This document shows, piece after piece, positions 25,596 through 32,809 of a DNA stretch of 42,556 nucleotides. The DNA is taken from contig JAUWQW010000008.1 in the NCBI GenBank assembly GCA_030610885.1, positions 1 to 42,556 of the forward strand, in the 5' to 3' direction. The translations under genes were made by a program, and so were the position numbers. Numbering within the stretch: the stretch's first letter is position 1; each line of letters starts with the position of its first letter. This stretch comes from Candidatus Aminicenantota bacterium (lineage in GTDB: Bacteria > Acidobacteriota > Aminicenantia > UBA2199). The notes below the pieces were generated by a model. It was not told the DNA's origin, did no database searches, and saw only the letters and a list, made by a program, of their open reading frames with translations.

Positions 25596-26800
25596 CAAGC
25601 AAACACTTCTCTTATCCTCTCAATAGCCCAATCAAGTTCTTCTCTTTTAATAACTAAAGGAGGAGCAAAGCGAATGATCCAGTCATGTGTCTCTTTTGCA
25701 AGAATACCTTTTTCTTTAAGAGCAGTTGTATATTTTCTTGCTTTACCTGCTTCCTTTTTAAGAACCACAGCATTTAAAAGCCCTTTTCCTCTTATAATTT
25801 CTATCTTCTCAGAATTCATATCAATTAACTGTTTTCTAAAGTAAGCACCAAGTGTTTCAGCATTATAAGCAAGATTTTCATCAATAAGAACATCCAGAGC
25901 TGCAATTGCGCATGCGCATGCTAATGGATTTCCACCAAATGTTGAGCCATGTGTTCCTGGTGTAAACACATCCATTATATCTCTATTTGCGGCAATACCG
26001 CTCACTGGGAAAACGCCTCCTCCAAGCGCTTTACCCATAATAATAACATCAGGTTCTACACCCTCATGCATAAAAGCAAAAAGTTTCCCAGTTCGACAAA
26101 GACCTGTTTGAATTTCATCAAACGTAAGAAGCATATTGTTTTTGTCACAAATTTCTCTCAAACCTCTCAAATAACCATCGTCAGGAACAACCACACCAGC
26201 CTCACCCTGTATTGGTTCAACCATAATTCCAACAGTATCCGGGCAAACTGCCTTTTCAACAGCTTTTACATTATTAAAGGGGACAATCTTGAAACCAGGT
26301 GCAAAAGGGCCATAATTTGTATTTGCAACAGGGTCAGTTGAGAAGCCTACAATAGTGCTTGTCCTTCCATGAAAATTATTTTCCATTACAATTATCTCAG
26401 CCTTGTTTTTTCTTACACCCTTTTTCTCATATCCCCACTTTCTCATTACCTTTATTGCTGTTTCAACAGCCTCAGCTCCTGTATTCATTGGAAGTATCAT
26501 ATCTTTACCTGTTAATTTTGCAAGCTTTTCTGCAAAAATAGGCCATTTGTCATTATAAAAAGCCCTTGAAGTAAGGGTCAAAATATCTGCCTGGTCTTTT
26601 AAGGCTTTTATAATCTTAGGATGACAATGCCCCTGATTTACTGCTGAATATGCTGCAAGGCAATCCAAATATCTTTTACCTTCTGGGTCCCATACCCAAA
26701 CGCCTTTAGCCCTTGATATCACAACTTCTAAGGGATGGTAATTGTGAGCTCCATATTTGTGCTCAATTTCCATTAATTCTTTTGAACTATATTTATCCAT
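25595..26800 (-). CDS. rocD: Ornithine--oxo-acid aminotransferase
   Basis: This class III PLP aminotransferase moves the delta-amino group of ornithine to 2-oxoglutarate, giving glutamate-semialdehyde. The 401-residue protein has the ornithine-specific start YGAHNYHPLEVVISRAKGVWV, then NTGAEAVETAIKV, MENNFHGRT, Asp228 in TFDEIQTG (pyridine-N contact) and the PLP lysine Lys257 in IIMGKALGGG. The match to OAT rather than ArgD is clear from the N-terminal motif and HGSTFGGNPLACA. The Shine-Dalgarno GAGGTG is 5-6 bases before the ATG. It has its own promoter with paired direct repeats downstream of the -10 box. The PseG-like gene is translationally coupled behind it. Confidence 0.95.
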   Translation of the reverse strand: MDKYSSKELMEIEHKYGAHNYHPLEVVISRAKGVWVWDPEGKRYLDCLAAYSAVNQGHCHPKIIKALKDQADILTLTSRAFYNDKWPIFAEKLAKLTGKDMILPMNTGAEAVETAIKVMRKWGYEKKGVRKNKAEIIVMENNFHGRTSTIVGFSTDPVANTNYGPFAPGFKIVPFNNVKAVEKAVCPDTVGIMVEPIQGEAGVVVPDDGYLRGLREICDKNNMLLTFDEIQTGLCRTGKLFAFMHEGVEPDVIIMGKALGGGVFPVSGIAANRDIMDVFTPGTHGSTFGGNPLACACAIAALDVLIDENLAYNAETLGAYFRKQLIDMNSEKIEIIRGKGLLNAVVLKKEAGKARKYTTALKEKGILAKETHDWIIRFAPPLVIKREELDWAIERIREVFA

Positions 26801-26818
26801 ATTTCACCTCTTTATTAT

Positions 26819-26850
26819 TAAACTCTCAGTTAAATATAAGAGTAAACTCT
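26819..26850. repeat. Direct repeat downstream of the rocD promoter
   Basis: On the reverse strand the 8-base AGAGTTTA occurs twice, at 26850-26843 and 26826-26819, with a period of 24 bases. The first copy begins right after the -10 box and covers the start point; the second lies in the leader. This is a plausible repressor site pair for ornithine catabolism. The first copy also forms a small hairpin with the adjacent ACTCT. Confidence 0.35.
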
Positions 26851-26878
26851 ATTTTATCAATTTAAATCTATTCGTCAA
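26851..26878 (-). promoter_or_regulatory. Promoter for rocD
   Basis: On the reverse strand TTGACG (26878-26873), a 16-base spacer and TAAAAT (26856-26851). The predicted start is about 45 bases before the rocD ATG, so the direct repeats fall at and after the start point. Confidence 0.5.
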
Positions 26879-27102
26879 CCCATATAAAAATATTTATGCA
26901 TGAGGTCAGAGCAATATAAAAATATATTTATTTTTTTAAAAAAACACTGTCTAATACTATCAAATTGCTTTATATATTTGGTTTTTTATTAAATTTAAAG
27001 TTGACAGCTAACTCAAAATATGTTAAAAAAAATAGATTAAATAGAAGAAAGATGAACTTAAATTTAACAAAAAATTCACACTAAATATAAAAGGAGGGTG
27101 TA

Positions 27103-27369
27103 ATGAAAATACAACCATTAGATGACAGAGTATTAGTTGAACCAGTGGAAGAGGAAGAGAAAAAAAGCTCTATTATTCTTCCTGACTCTGCAAAAGAAAA
27201 ACCAATTATTGGTAAAGTAATAGCTGTTGGAACTGACGAGGAGACCAAAAAGCTAATTAAAGTCGGAGACAAGGTGATTTTTGGCAAATATGTTGGTGAA
27301 GAAATTAAAAACGAAGGCAAAAAACAACTTATTATCTCAAAAGCTGACCTTCTTGCAACAGTTAAGTGA
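27103..27369 (+). CDS. groES: Co-chaperonin GroES
   Basis: The 88-residue protein begins [20 protein letters not shown] and has the GroES order: a mobile-loop region (about 18-30, [13 protein letters not shown]), [25 protein letters not shown]-type strands and a final [10 protein letters not shown]. It is a few residues shorter than the usual 94-97, mainly in the turn after VGTDEE. It would cap a GroEL ring during folding. It has a strong Shine-Dalgarno, AAGGAGGGTG. groEL, normally the next gene, is absent: the next gene is convergent and overlaps the last eight bases. No CIRCE element was found. Confidence 0.93.
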   Translation: MKIQPLDDRVLVEPVEEEEKKSSIILPDSAKEKPIIGKVIAVGTDEETKKLIKVGDKVIFGKYVGEEIKNEGKKQLIISKADLLATVK

Positions 27370-28075
27370 TTTTCTGTCTTAATGCCTCAAAAAGTAATAT
27401 AGCCACAGAATTTGAAACATTTAATGATTCAATCTGTGATGAATGAGGTATTGAAATTAACTGATCTGAGTTTTTCTTTAGTAATGGGGATATGCCTTTA
27501 TTTTCATTGCCAACAATAAGTGCAGTTTTATATTTAAAATCATATTTGTAGTATTCTAACCCTTCTTTTACATGTGTACCAATAATCCAAAAGTCATTTT
27601 TTTTCAAAGCAATAATATCATTTGTAAGATTTTTAGATAGAACAATTTTTGCTTTTGTTAGACTACCTGCTGAGGTTTTCAAAACAGTTTCATTAATAGG
27701 AGCTGACTTCCTGCAAGGAATTAATATACCATCAACACAAGCTGCAACTGCTGTTCTAATAATTGCTCCCAAATTTCCAGTATCATTAATGCTATCTAAA
27801 ATCAAAATTAGACCATTCTTTTGCTCTTTTAAAATTTCTTCTAATTTATAAAAACGAACAGGAGATATCTCTGCAAATATCCCCTGATTGCTAGAACCAG
27901 CTTTTCTGTCAATTGCATTCTGTGGAATAATTTGAAAAGTTACTCCTTTCTCTCTACACAATTGTTTTATAATATCAAACTTTCTACCTCTCTTTAAATT
28001 ACTTATAAAAACATTATTAAGGGGTGCATCTGAATTCAAAACTTCTATTAGCGCATTTAATGAATAAACTTTCAT
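27362..28075 (-). CDS. rlmB: SPOUT rRNA 2'-O-methyltransferase, TrmH/RlmB family
   Basis: The 237-residue protein has an N-terminal substrate-binding domain (about 1-80, including [13 protein letters not shown] and [10 protein letters not shown], typical of RlmB) and the SPOUT knot domain with motif 1 [16 protein letters not shown], motif 2 [11 protein letters not shown] and motif 3 [18 protein letters not shown]. RlmB 2'-O-methylates a guanosine of 23S rRNA using S-adenosylmethionine; a tRNA target is possible for other family members. The start overlaps the gltX stop (ATGA). The 3' end overlaps the end of groES convergently. Confidence 0.88.
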   Translation of the reverse strand: MKVYSLNALIEVLNSDAPLNNVFISNLKRGRKFDIIKQLCREKGVTFQIIPQNAIDRKAGSSNQGIFAEISPVRFYKLEEILKEQKNGLILILDSINDTGNLGAIIRTAVAACVDGILIPCRKSAPINETVLKTSAGSLTKAKIVLSKNLTNDIIALKKNDFWIIGTHVKEGLEYYKYDFKYKTALIVGNENKGISPLLKKNSDQLISIPHSSQIESLNVSNSVAILLFEALRQKIT

Positions 28076-29541
28076 TTTAGAAAAGCAATTAATCTATACT
28101 TTATGTTTTTTACACAAGGTTCTATGTTCAAAACAGAACCTCTCTCTATTGTTGGAATATAATCTTTAAGCTCAATTCCGGATTCTTTGCCAGTTAAAGC
28201 AATTCTTAATGGATGATAAAGCTCTTTTCCCTTAATTTTTGTTTGAGCTTGAATCCTTCTTAGAATTTCAGCAACTTTTGAAAATTCAATTGGTGAATCC
28301 AGCACGCTTATTTCTTTAAAAAACATAGATATTACTTTAATAGAGGTTTCACAATCTTTTGTTTTTTTTATTAAATCTTTACTATAATTTATTGAAATAA
28401 ACTCTTTAAAGCCTTCTGATATTTCTGTTAAAAGGTGATTATAATTACACAATACTTTTGAAGCCTGACCTATCCATTTGAAATTTTCTTTTTCAGGATT
28501 AAATTTAATTCCCCTTTTTTCCAAAAATGGAGTCATAACATTGCCAAGTTCTTCATCATTTATAAGTCTTATATGTTCTCTATTCACCCATTGTAATTTT
28601 TTATAGTCAAAAATTGCAGAAGACTTTGATACTTTATTCAAATCAAAAGCAGAAATCAACTCCTGTTTTAATAAAATCTCTTTTCCATTATCAGGCGACC
28701 ACCCAAGTAAAGCAAGATAATTGAATAATGCCTGCGGAAGATAACCATCCTCTCTAAACTGAGAGATTGAAGTTGAGCCATGACGTTTTGAAAGTTTTGT
28801 ATTATCAGGTCCCATAACCATTGAAAGGTGAGCAAATTCTGGGGGTTCAATTTTAAGGGATTTATATGTTAAGATTTGTCGTGCTGTATTTGACAGATGA
28901 TCCTCACCCCTTATTACAAGATTTATTTTCATTATAGAATCATCAATGACAACTGAAAAATTATAGGCTGGTATACCACTTGACCTTAAAATTACTGGAT
29001 CTATTAAAAGATTTGAATCAAACTTAATGTTGCCCCTGATTATATCTTTAAATTCAACATAAATATTTCTTGGGATTTTAAATCTCACTGCTGCTTTTTC
29101 ACCCTTTTTTATTCTTATATTCGACTCTTCAACATCAAGGTCTCTACATTTTTCAATATATACAGGAGAGTTTCCCTGTTTCATTGCTTCTTCTTTCTGT
29201 TTTTCCAACTCCTCTTTAGAGCAAAAGCAGTAGTATGCTTTATTCTCGTCAATTAATCTTTGGGCATACTTTGTGTAAATTTCAACCCTTTCTGACTGGC
29301 GATACGGGCCAAACTTCCCACCAATGTCAGGGCCCTCATCCCATTCGATACCAATCCATTTCAGATCATTTACCAAATTTATCTCATATTCTTTTTTAGA
29401 ACGTTCTACATCAGTATCTTCAATTCTTAAAACAAATATACCATTATTTTTTTTCGAATGAAGATAGTTAAACAAAGCAGTTCTAACATTTCCAACATGA
29501 ACAAAGCCTGTGGGTGAAGGAGCAAATCTAAGTCTCATCAT
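28072..29541 (-). CDS. gltX: Glutamyl-tRNA synthetase
   Basis: This class I synthetase charges tRNA-Glu. The chosen start is ATG 29541, seven bases after the tsaD stop, giving MMRLRFAPSPTGFVHVGN and 489 residues, the usual size; a longer frame from 29583 would overlap tsaD and add an atypical leader. The HIGH motif appears as HVGN (residues 15-18). The KMSKS motif is KLSKRHG near residue 250, after a VIRGEDHLSNTARQ segment typical of the family. The C-terminal anticodon-binding domain is helical. Whether it also charges tRNA-Gln (non-discriminating) cannot be decided by eye. Confidence 0.95.
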   Translation of the reverse strand: MMRLRFAPSPTGFVHVGNVRTALFNYLHSKKNNGIFVLRIEDTDVERSKKEYEINLVNDLKWIGIEWDEGPDIGGKFGPYRQSERVEIYTKYAQRLIDENKAYYCFCSKEELEKQKEEAMKQGNSPVYIEKCRDLDVEESNIRIKKGEKAAVRFKIPRNIYVEFKDIIRGNIKFDSNLLIDPVILRSSGIPAYNFSVVIDDSIMKINLVIRGEDHLSNTARQILTYKSLKIEPPEFAHLSMVMGPDNTKLSKRHGSTSISQFREDGYLPQALFNYLALLGWSPDNGKEILLKQELISAFDLNKVSKSSAIFDYKKLQWVNREHIRLINDEELGNVMTPFLEKRGIKFNPEKENFKWIGQASKVLCNYNHLLTEISEGFKEFISINYSKDLIKKTKDCETSIKVISMFFKEISVLDSPIEFSKVAEILRRIQAQTKIKGKELYHPLRIALTGKESGIELKDYIPTIERGSVLNIEPCVKNIKYRLIAFLK

Positions 29542-29548
29542 AATAATC

Positions 29549-30586
29549 TCATTTAATCTTTTTTTTATATTTAAAAAAAGCACGCGAATAAGAATTTAAA
29601 AGAAAGTCAAATGAATCAAGATTTGGAAATTTCATATATTTCTCGTATCCCAACCATGCTATCATAGAAGCATTATCAGTACAATATCGTGAAGAAGGTA
29701 AATACAACATAATATTGTTGTTTTTAAATTCCTCTTTAAATTTTTCTCTTAATAAAGAATTGCGACTTACACCTCCTGCAACAACAACTGATTTTATTTT
29801 AAAACCTATTGCTGTTAATTTAGTTTTTTTCAAGAGGTAATCAGTAACAGAATTTAAAAAAGATGACATTAAATCGTAAAAAATTTGAGTGTTAACCTTA
29901 ATTTTAAATTCTTTTGAATATTTCAACACTGCTGTTTTATAGCCAGAAAAAGAAAAATCATTTGAGCCATCACTCATTTTGGGGAACGTAAAAGAAAATC
30001 TATTTTTATCTCCCTGTTTATAAATTCTGTCAAATATTGGTCCACCCGGATAACCAAAATTATAAAATTTAGCAATCTTATCCAGCACTTCCCCTACAGC
30101 ATCATCCCTTGTTTTAGAAACAACTTCTGTATCAAATTTTGACCTTTGATAAAATATAGATGTATGCCCACCTGATACAACAAGTGCAATTAGAGGATAT
30201 TGAATATTCTGATTATCAATAAAAACAGATTCAATATGAGAATTGATATGGTCTACAGGAACAATCGGTATTTTCCTGGAAAAAGATAATCCTTTAGCAA
30301 AGCAAAGCCCAATAAGTAAAGAACCAATCAAACCAGGCCCTTGAGTTAATGAAATTAAGCCAATATCGTCTATTTTTAAATTAGATTTTTTTAAAACCTT
30401 TAATGTAAGATAATCAATAACCTCATAATGATTTCTAGATGCAATTTCTGGAACAATACCACCATATTTTGAATGCAAAGGGATTTGTGATTTTATCTGC
30501 TCATTTATCACCCAGTTTTTTTCTCCTCTTTCAATAATTGAAACCGCTGTTTCATCACAGGATGATTCAATACCCATTATATACAT
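29549..30586 (-). CDS. tsaD: tRNA N6-adenosine threonylcarbamoyltransferase
   Basis: With TsaB and TsaE this enzyme transfers the threonylcarbamoyl group to A37 of ANN-decoding tRNAs. The 345-residue ASKHA-fold protein starts IMGIESSCDETAVSI and has the metal-binding histidines His113 and His117 in VDHINSHIESVF, VVSGGHT (His141), GEVLDKIAK and VVVAGGVSRNS. Length is standard. The ATG at 30586 has no Shine-Dalgarno, and a promoter predicts transcription from that very base. It heads the run tsaD-gltX-rlmB. Confidence 0.96.
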   Translation of the reverse strand: MYIMGIESSCDETAVSIIERGEKNWVINEQIKSQIPLHSKYGGIVPEIASRNHYEVIDYLTLKVLKKSNLKIDDIGLISLTQGPGLIGSLLIGLCFAKGLSFSRKIPIVPVDHINSHIESVFIDNQNIQYPLIALVVSGGHTSIFYQRSKFDTEVVSKTRDDAVGEVLDKIAKFYNFGYPGGPIFDRIYKQGDKNRFSFTFPKMSDGSNDFSFSGYKTAVLKYSKEFKIKVNTQIFYDLMSSFLNSVTDYLLKKTKLTAIGFKIKSVVVAGGVSRNSLLREKFKEEFKNNNIMLYLPSSRYCTDNASMIAWLGYEKYMKFPNLDSFDFLLNSYSRAFFKYKKKIK

Positions 30587-30592
30587 ATGCTT

Positions 30593-30621
30593 ATATTATC
30601 AAAATTCTTTGAAATTAACAA
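30593..30621 (-). promoter_or_regulatory. Promoter for tsaD-gltX-rlmB, predicted leaderless
   Basis: On the reverse strand TTGTTA (30621-30616), 17-base spacer, TAATAT (30598-30593). The predicted +1 is 30586, the A of the tsaD ATG. No ribosome binding site is visible. Confidence 0.4.
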
Positions 30622-30668
30622 ATAATGAGGTTATATGTTAGATTGCTTTTCTTGTTAATTTTTCTGAT

Positions 30669-30692
30669 GATGCGGTTTATTATGCACTTACA
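30669..30692 (+). repeat. Left arm of the imperfect direct repeat flanking the island
   Basis: The 24-base element starts GATGCGGTTTATT and ends CACTTACA. It matches 34582-34605 in the same orientation at 20 of 24 positions. Both copies are followed by a CTTAAAAT/TTTAAAAT-like tract. The two copies enclose the lipoprotein and activator genes and nothing else intact. Confidence 0.45.
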
Positions 30693-30740
30693 AACTTTAA
30701 AATAATTTTTTGATTTAGTATAATAGAGTTTCACCTGTAA

Positions 30741-30912
30741 ATAATTAAAAAATTTGATTGGTCATATAAAATAACTGATGAAATTTATCATTTGGTTAAA
30801 ATTAAAAGGTTTGAAAATGCTAAAACAATGCATCCGGTTTTAAATAAAGTGCCATTCCGTTTGGTTTGACGATGGATACGTTCAATTCAGAATAAGGGAA
30901 GATGTTTGTTAC
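30741..30912 (+). pseudogene. Frameshifted coding remnant, unassigned
   Basis: The frame opening after the TAA at 30738-30740 has no start codon and encodes 42 protein-like residues (KFDWSYKITDEIYHLVKIKR, then FENAKTMHPVLNKVPF) before TGA at 30867-30869. In the +1 frame near 30850 the text continues as VWFDDGYVQFRIREDVCYLL. Joined, they read like one small protein interrupted by a frameshift. I do not recognise the family with confidence. It lies at the island edge, antisense to the end of the lipoprotein gene. Confidence 0.3.
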
Positions 30913-32562
30913 TTACTTATTCAAATCGGCTCGGATTTTTTTTGCACTCAGAGTGTTATTATCATTATCATAAGTACCTTCAGCTTTAAGCATTCTATAG
31001 CGGCCGCTATTGATACCAGCTGCCAGACTTTCTGCATCAATCATTGTGGTGGTGTTTTTGTATTTTTCAAATATAATGGTCCCAGAATCGGTAACTACGG
31101 TAACTGTTCTATTCTCAATATTGCCTCCTTCTCCACCTCTTGTCAGACTGATCTGCAAGGGGGAGGTGGAAATTACGGAGAATATTTTACCCACCCATGT
31201 GGAACCGTCACCAGCCTCTTCTCCATCCGGGTCGGTTTCTGAAACCAATTCGCAATCGATAGCAGTAAATACACCCATGGTTTTGCGGTTAAAGTGTCCT
31301 TCAAGTTCAACAACCGAACCCACTTTAATGTCTATGGGGAACTCATTTACAAAATCTACGGTCAGTGGATTGTTAAATCCAGGAATGTTCTCAACGGAAA
31401 TGCCCTCAATCTTTGCCACATTAACACTGATTTGCTCGAGCAAAGAATTTACAGCCACAACTGTGCCAATTATTTTAGTCTCCTTTAATTTGACCTTCTG
31501 GGCAACTGTTGCATCAGCAGGCATACCTGTTACCCTGACATCCTGACCTAAAGCGAGTTGATCTGCACACGCTGACATACAGGGATCAGTATACAGGAAG
31601 AAGGTGTTATCATCATAGGTGATAGTCTGGACGGAACCAGGTTCAAAACCGGAATCTCTGGATCCAAGCACCAGCAGGTTAAAACTTGATGTATTCAGAC
31701 CTACCACAATCCCCTGGGATTCCAGGCCGTGATTTTCAAATTTCCGTTCGATCCTGGTGGCTGTCACCGTATTGGTATCAACATTCAGTATCCCGTCTAC
31801 CTCCACTGTGTTGCCAACAGAAATCAGTTCTGTAAGATCAAAATCAGGAGAGGTTGGTAAAACAATAATTTCATCCACTTCCACAACAGTTTCATTTGTG
31901 AGTGCGATATTCATTGTGCTATCGTTGTGCGTAATCACCAGTGACATGGATTGTACAGACTGAACCACTCCCTTGAACTCGGTAATTTCTGGGTCTGAAT
32001 CAGTTGTAACCTTAACGATCAGAGTGGGCATCAGCAGTAGGTTGCCGTGAGGGCCGGACACAACATTAAAGACCGAATTATTCAAGTCAAAATCGATTTG
32101 AATGAATGCATTGTCAGAATCCACCTTGAGGTAGGGATTTAGCAGCACCTTAGCAGTACCAAAATGTTGGGGAAGAACTGTTAACCTATTGCAGTTGTCA
32201 TCAAGTGCCAGAGCATTCTTGTAAGATAGGGTGAGCTCTTTATAAAGCCCAGAAGCCAGGGGCACAGACGCCAGCAGCATATTGATGTCCTGGAGACTCA
32301 GCAGGTTGAGAATAAAAGTTTCTCCCTGGTTTTCTGAAAAAATCACCGTTACATTTCTTAAAGTGTCTATGATTTTTAATTCTGTTAGTTCTACCTGGAG
32401 TACGGAGAGCTCATCATGAACTGCATCAGTTATGACAAAGAGTCCCCGCGATAAACCTGATTCAGGCGTGTTCTGGGTCTGGGAATCATCTATTTTGTTG
32501 CGTTGGCATCCCGCAAAGAAGATAAGTAAAAGTGATATTAAGATAATTGTTATTTTTTTCAT
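30913..32562 (-). CDS. Lipoprotein with DUF4382-like head and DUF5666-like repeats
   Basis: The 549-residue protein has a lipobox (LIFFAGC) with lipidated Cys19 followed by Gln, so it is probably carried to the outer membrane. Residues about 35-190 resemble DUF4382 (GLFVITDAVHDELSVLQVEL, then LLASVPLASGLYKELTLSY). About 195-549 contain four beta-rich units of the DUF5666 type: KGVVQSVQSMSLVITHND...VEVDGIL, then units beginning near 283, 355 and 450. Both families are unknown in function and common in exported proteins. Its GC content is visibly higher than its surroundings: 31681-31740 has 26 G+C of 60, against 12 of 60 in 38281-38340. A -24/-12 promoter lies directly upstream, with GGAG before the ATG. 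It is divergent from the sigma-54 activator. Confidence 0.85.
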   Translation of the reverse strand: MKKITIILISLLLIFFAGCQRNKIDDSQTQNTPESGLSRGLFVITDAVHDELSVLQVELTELKIIDTLRNVTVIFSENQGETFILNLLSLQDINMLLASVPLASGLYKELTLSYKNALALDDNCNRLTVLPQHFGTAKVLLNPYLKVDSDNAFIQIDFDLNNSVFNVVSGPHGNLLLMPTLIVKVTTDSDPEITEFKGVVQSVQSMSLVITHNDSTMNIALTNETVVEVDEIIVLPTSPDFDLTELISVGNTVEVDGILNVDTNTVTATRIERKFENHGLESQGIVVGLNTSSFNLLVLGSRDSGFEPGSVQTITYDDNTFFLYTDPCMSACADQLALGQDVRVTGMPADATVAQKVKLKETKIIGTVVAVNSLLEQISVNVAKIEGISVENIPGFNNPLTVDFVNEFPIDIKVGSVVELEGHFNRKTMGVFTAIDCELVSETDPDGEEAGDGSTWVGKIFSVISTSPLQISLTRGGEGGNIENRTVTVVTDSGTIIFEKYKNTTTMIDAESLAAGINSGRYRMLKAEGTYDNDNNTLSAKKIRADLNK

Positions 32563-32583
32563 TATAAGTCTCCATTGTTTATA

Positions 32584-32599
32584 TGCAATTTTCTTTCCA
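32584..32599 (-). promoter_or_regulatory. Sigma-54 (-24/-12) promoter of the lipoprotein gene
   Basis: On the reverse strand TGGAAAG-N4-TTGCA (32599-32584) fits the sigma-54 consensus TGGCACG-N4-TTGCA at 14 of the positions that matter except the central CAC. The GG and GC pairs are spaced 12 bases apart (first G to first G), as required. The predicted start is about 32573, giving an 11-base leader that begins with GGAG, followed by the ATG at 32562. Confidence 0.7.
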
Positions 32600-32600
32600 C

Positions 32601-32619
32601 CTTAACAATCATTGGTTAA
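32601..32619. promoter_or_regulatory. CTTAACAA element and degenerate partner next to the -24 box
   Basis: CTTAACAA at 32601-32608 repeats the activator-site motif exactly, and TTGGTTAA at 32612-32619 is a one-base-off inverted partner. They sit immediately upstream of the -24 box, at about -28 to -47 relative to the predicted start, where a bound regulator would contact or block sigma-54 polymerase. Confidence 0.4.
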
Positions 32620-32648
32620 CGGGCATTTTGGAAACTTATATGCCTTTA

Positions 32649-32680
32649 CTTAACAAAAAATGGGTTTACAAGTTGTTAAG
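32649..32680. promoter_or_regulatory. Dyad CTTAACAA-N16-TTGTTAAG, likely activator binding site (UAS)
   Basis: CTTAACAA (32649-32656) and TTGTTAAG (32673-32680) are inverted; each extends by one base to a 9-base match. The dyad lies about 76-108 bases upstream of the predicted sigma-54 start, the usual distance for an enhancer-type activator. The activator gene is adjacent. Confidence 0.5.
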
Positions 32681-32774
32681 TTGTAAAGAAGGATAATTTT
32701 TTTCATTTGGAAGAAATTTCAAATCCGTTGAATACAAGCAGGTTTTAGAAATAAAATTCAAATTTTAAATTACA

Positions 32775-32803
32775 TTGACAAGTGTTAAGCTGTTGTATAT
32801 AAT
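32775..32803 (+). promoter_or_regulatory. Consensus sigma-70 promoter of the activator gene, predicted leaderless
   Basis: TTGACA (32775-32780), 17-base spacer, TATAAT (32798-32803) is a perfect promoter. Its expected +1 is 32810, the first base of the GTG start codon. The spacer contains TGTTAAG (32783-32789), the half-site motif seen in the UAS, suggesting self-regulation. Confidence 0.7.
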
Positions 32804-32809
32804 TTAATA

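Larger units (their letters stand above)
26801..27102. other. Divergent intergenic region rocD/groES
   Basis: This gene-free stretch holds the rocD promoter with its direct repeats on the left and the groES control region on the right. A TTGACA at 27001-27006 points toward groES, but its matching -10 is poor (TAAAAA at 27024-27029). I looked for the CIRCE heat-shock operator (TTAGCACTC-N9-GAGTGCTAA) and did not find it. The middle (about 26890-26990) is AT-rich with no coding frame or repeat that I can support. Confidence 0.5.
30587..30912. other. Intergenic region between tsaD and the lipoprotein gene
   Basis: This 326-base gap holds the tsaD promoter (30593-30621), one arm of the flanking direct repeat (30669-30692) and a frameshifted coding remnant (about 30741-30912). 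It has no intact gene that I can support. The remnant and the repeat mark the left edge of the higher-GC island. Confidence 0.55.

Noticed and set aside
27001-27102. CIRCE-type heat-shock operator before groES
   Set aside because: I looked for TTAGCACTC-N9-GAGTGCTAA and found neither arm.
29542-29583. Longer start for gltX inside tsaD
   Set aside because: It adds 14 residues before the conserved MRLRFAPSPTG start and overlaps the tsaD end; the internal ATG gives the normal length.
31010-31546. A 178-codon open frame opposite the lipoprotein gene
   Set aside because: It is antisense to a protein with lipobox and domain repeats, low in complexity (Thr/Ser/Val), and has no start signals.
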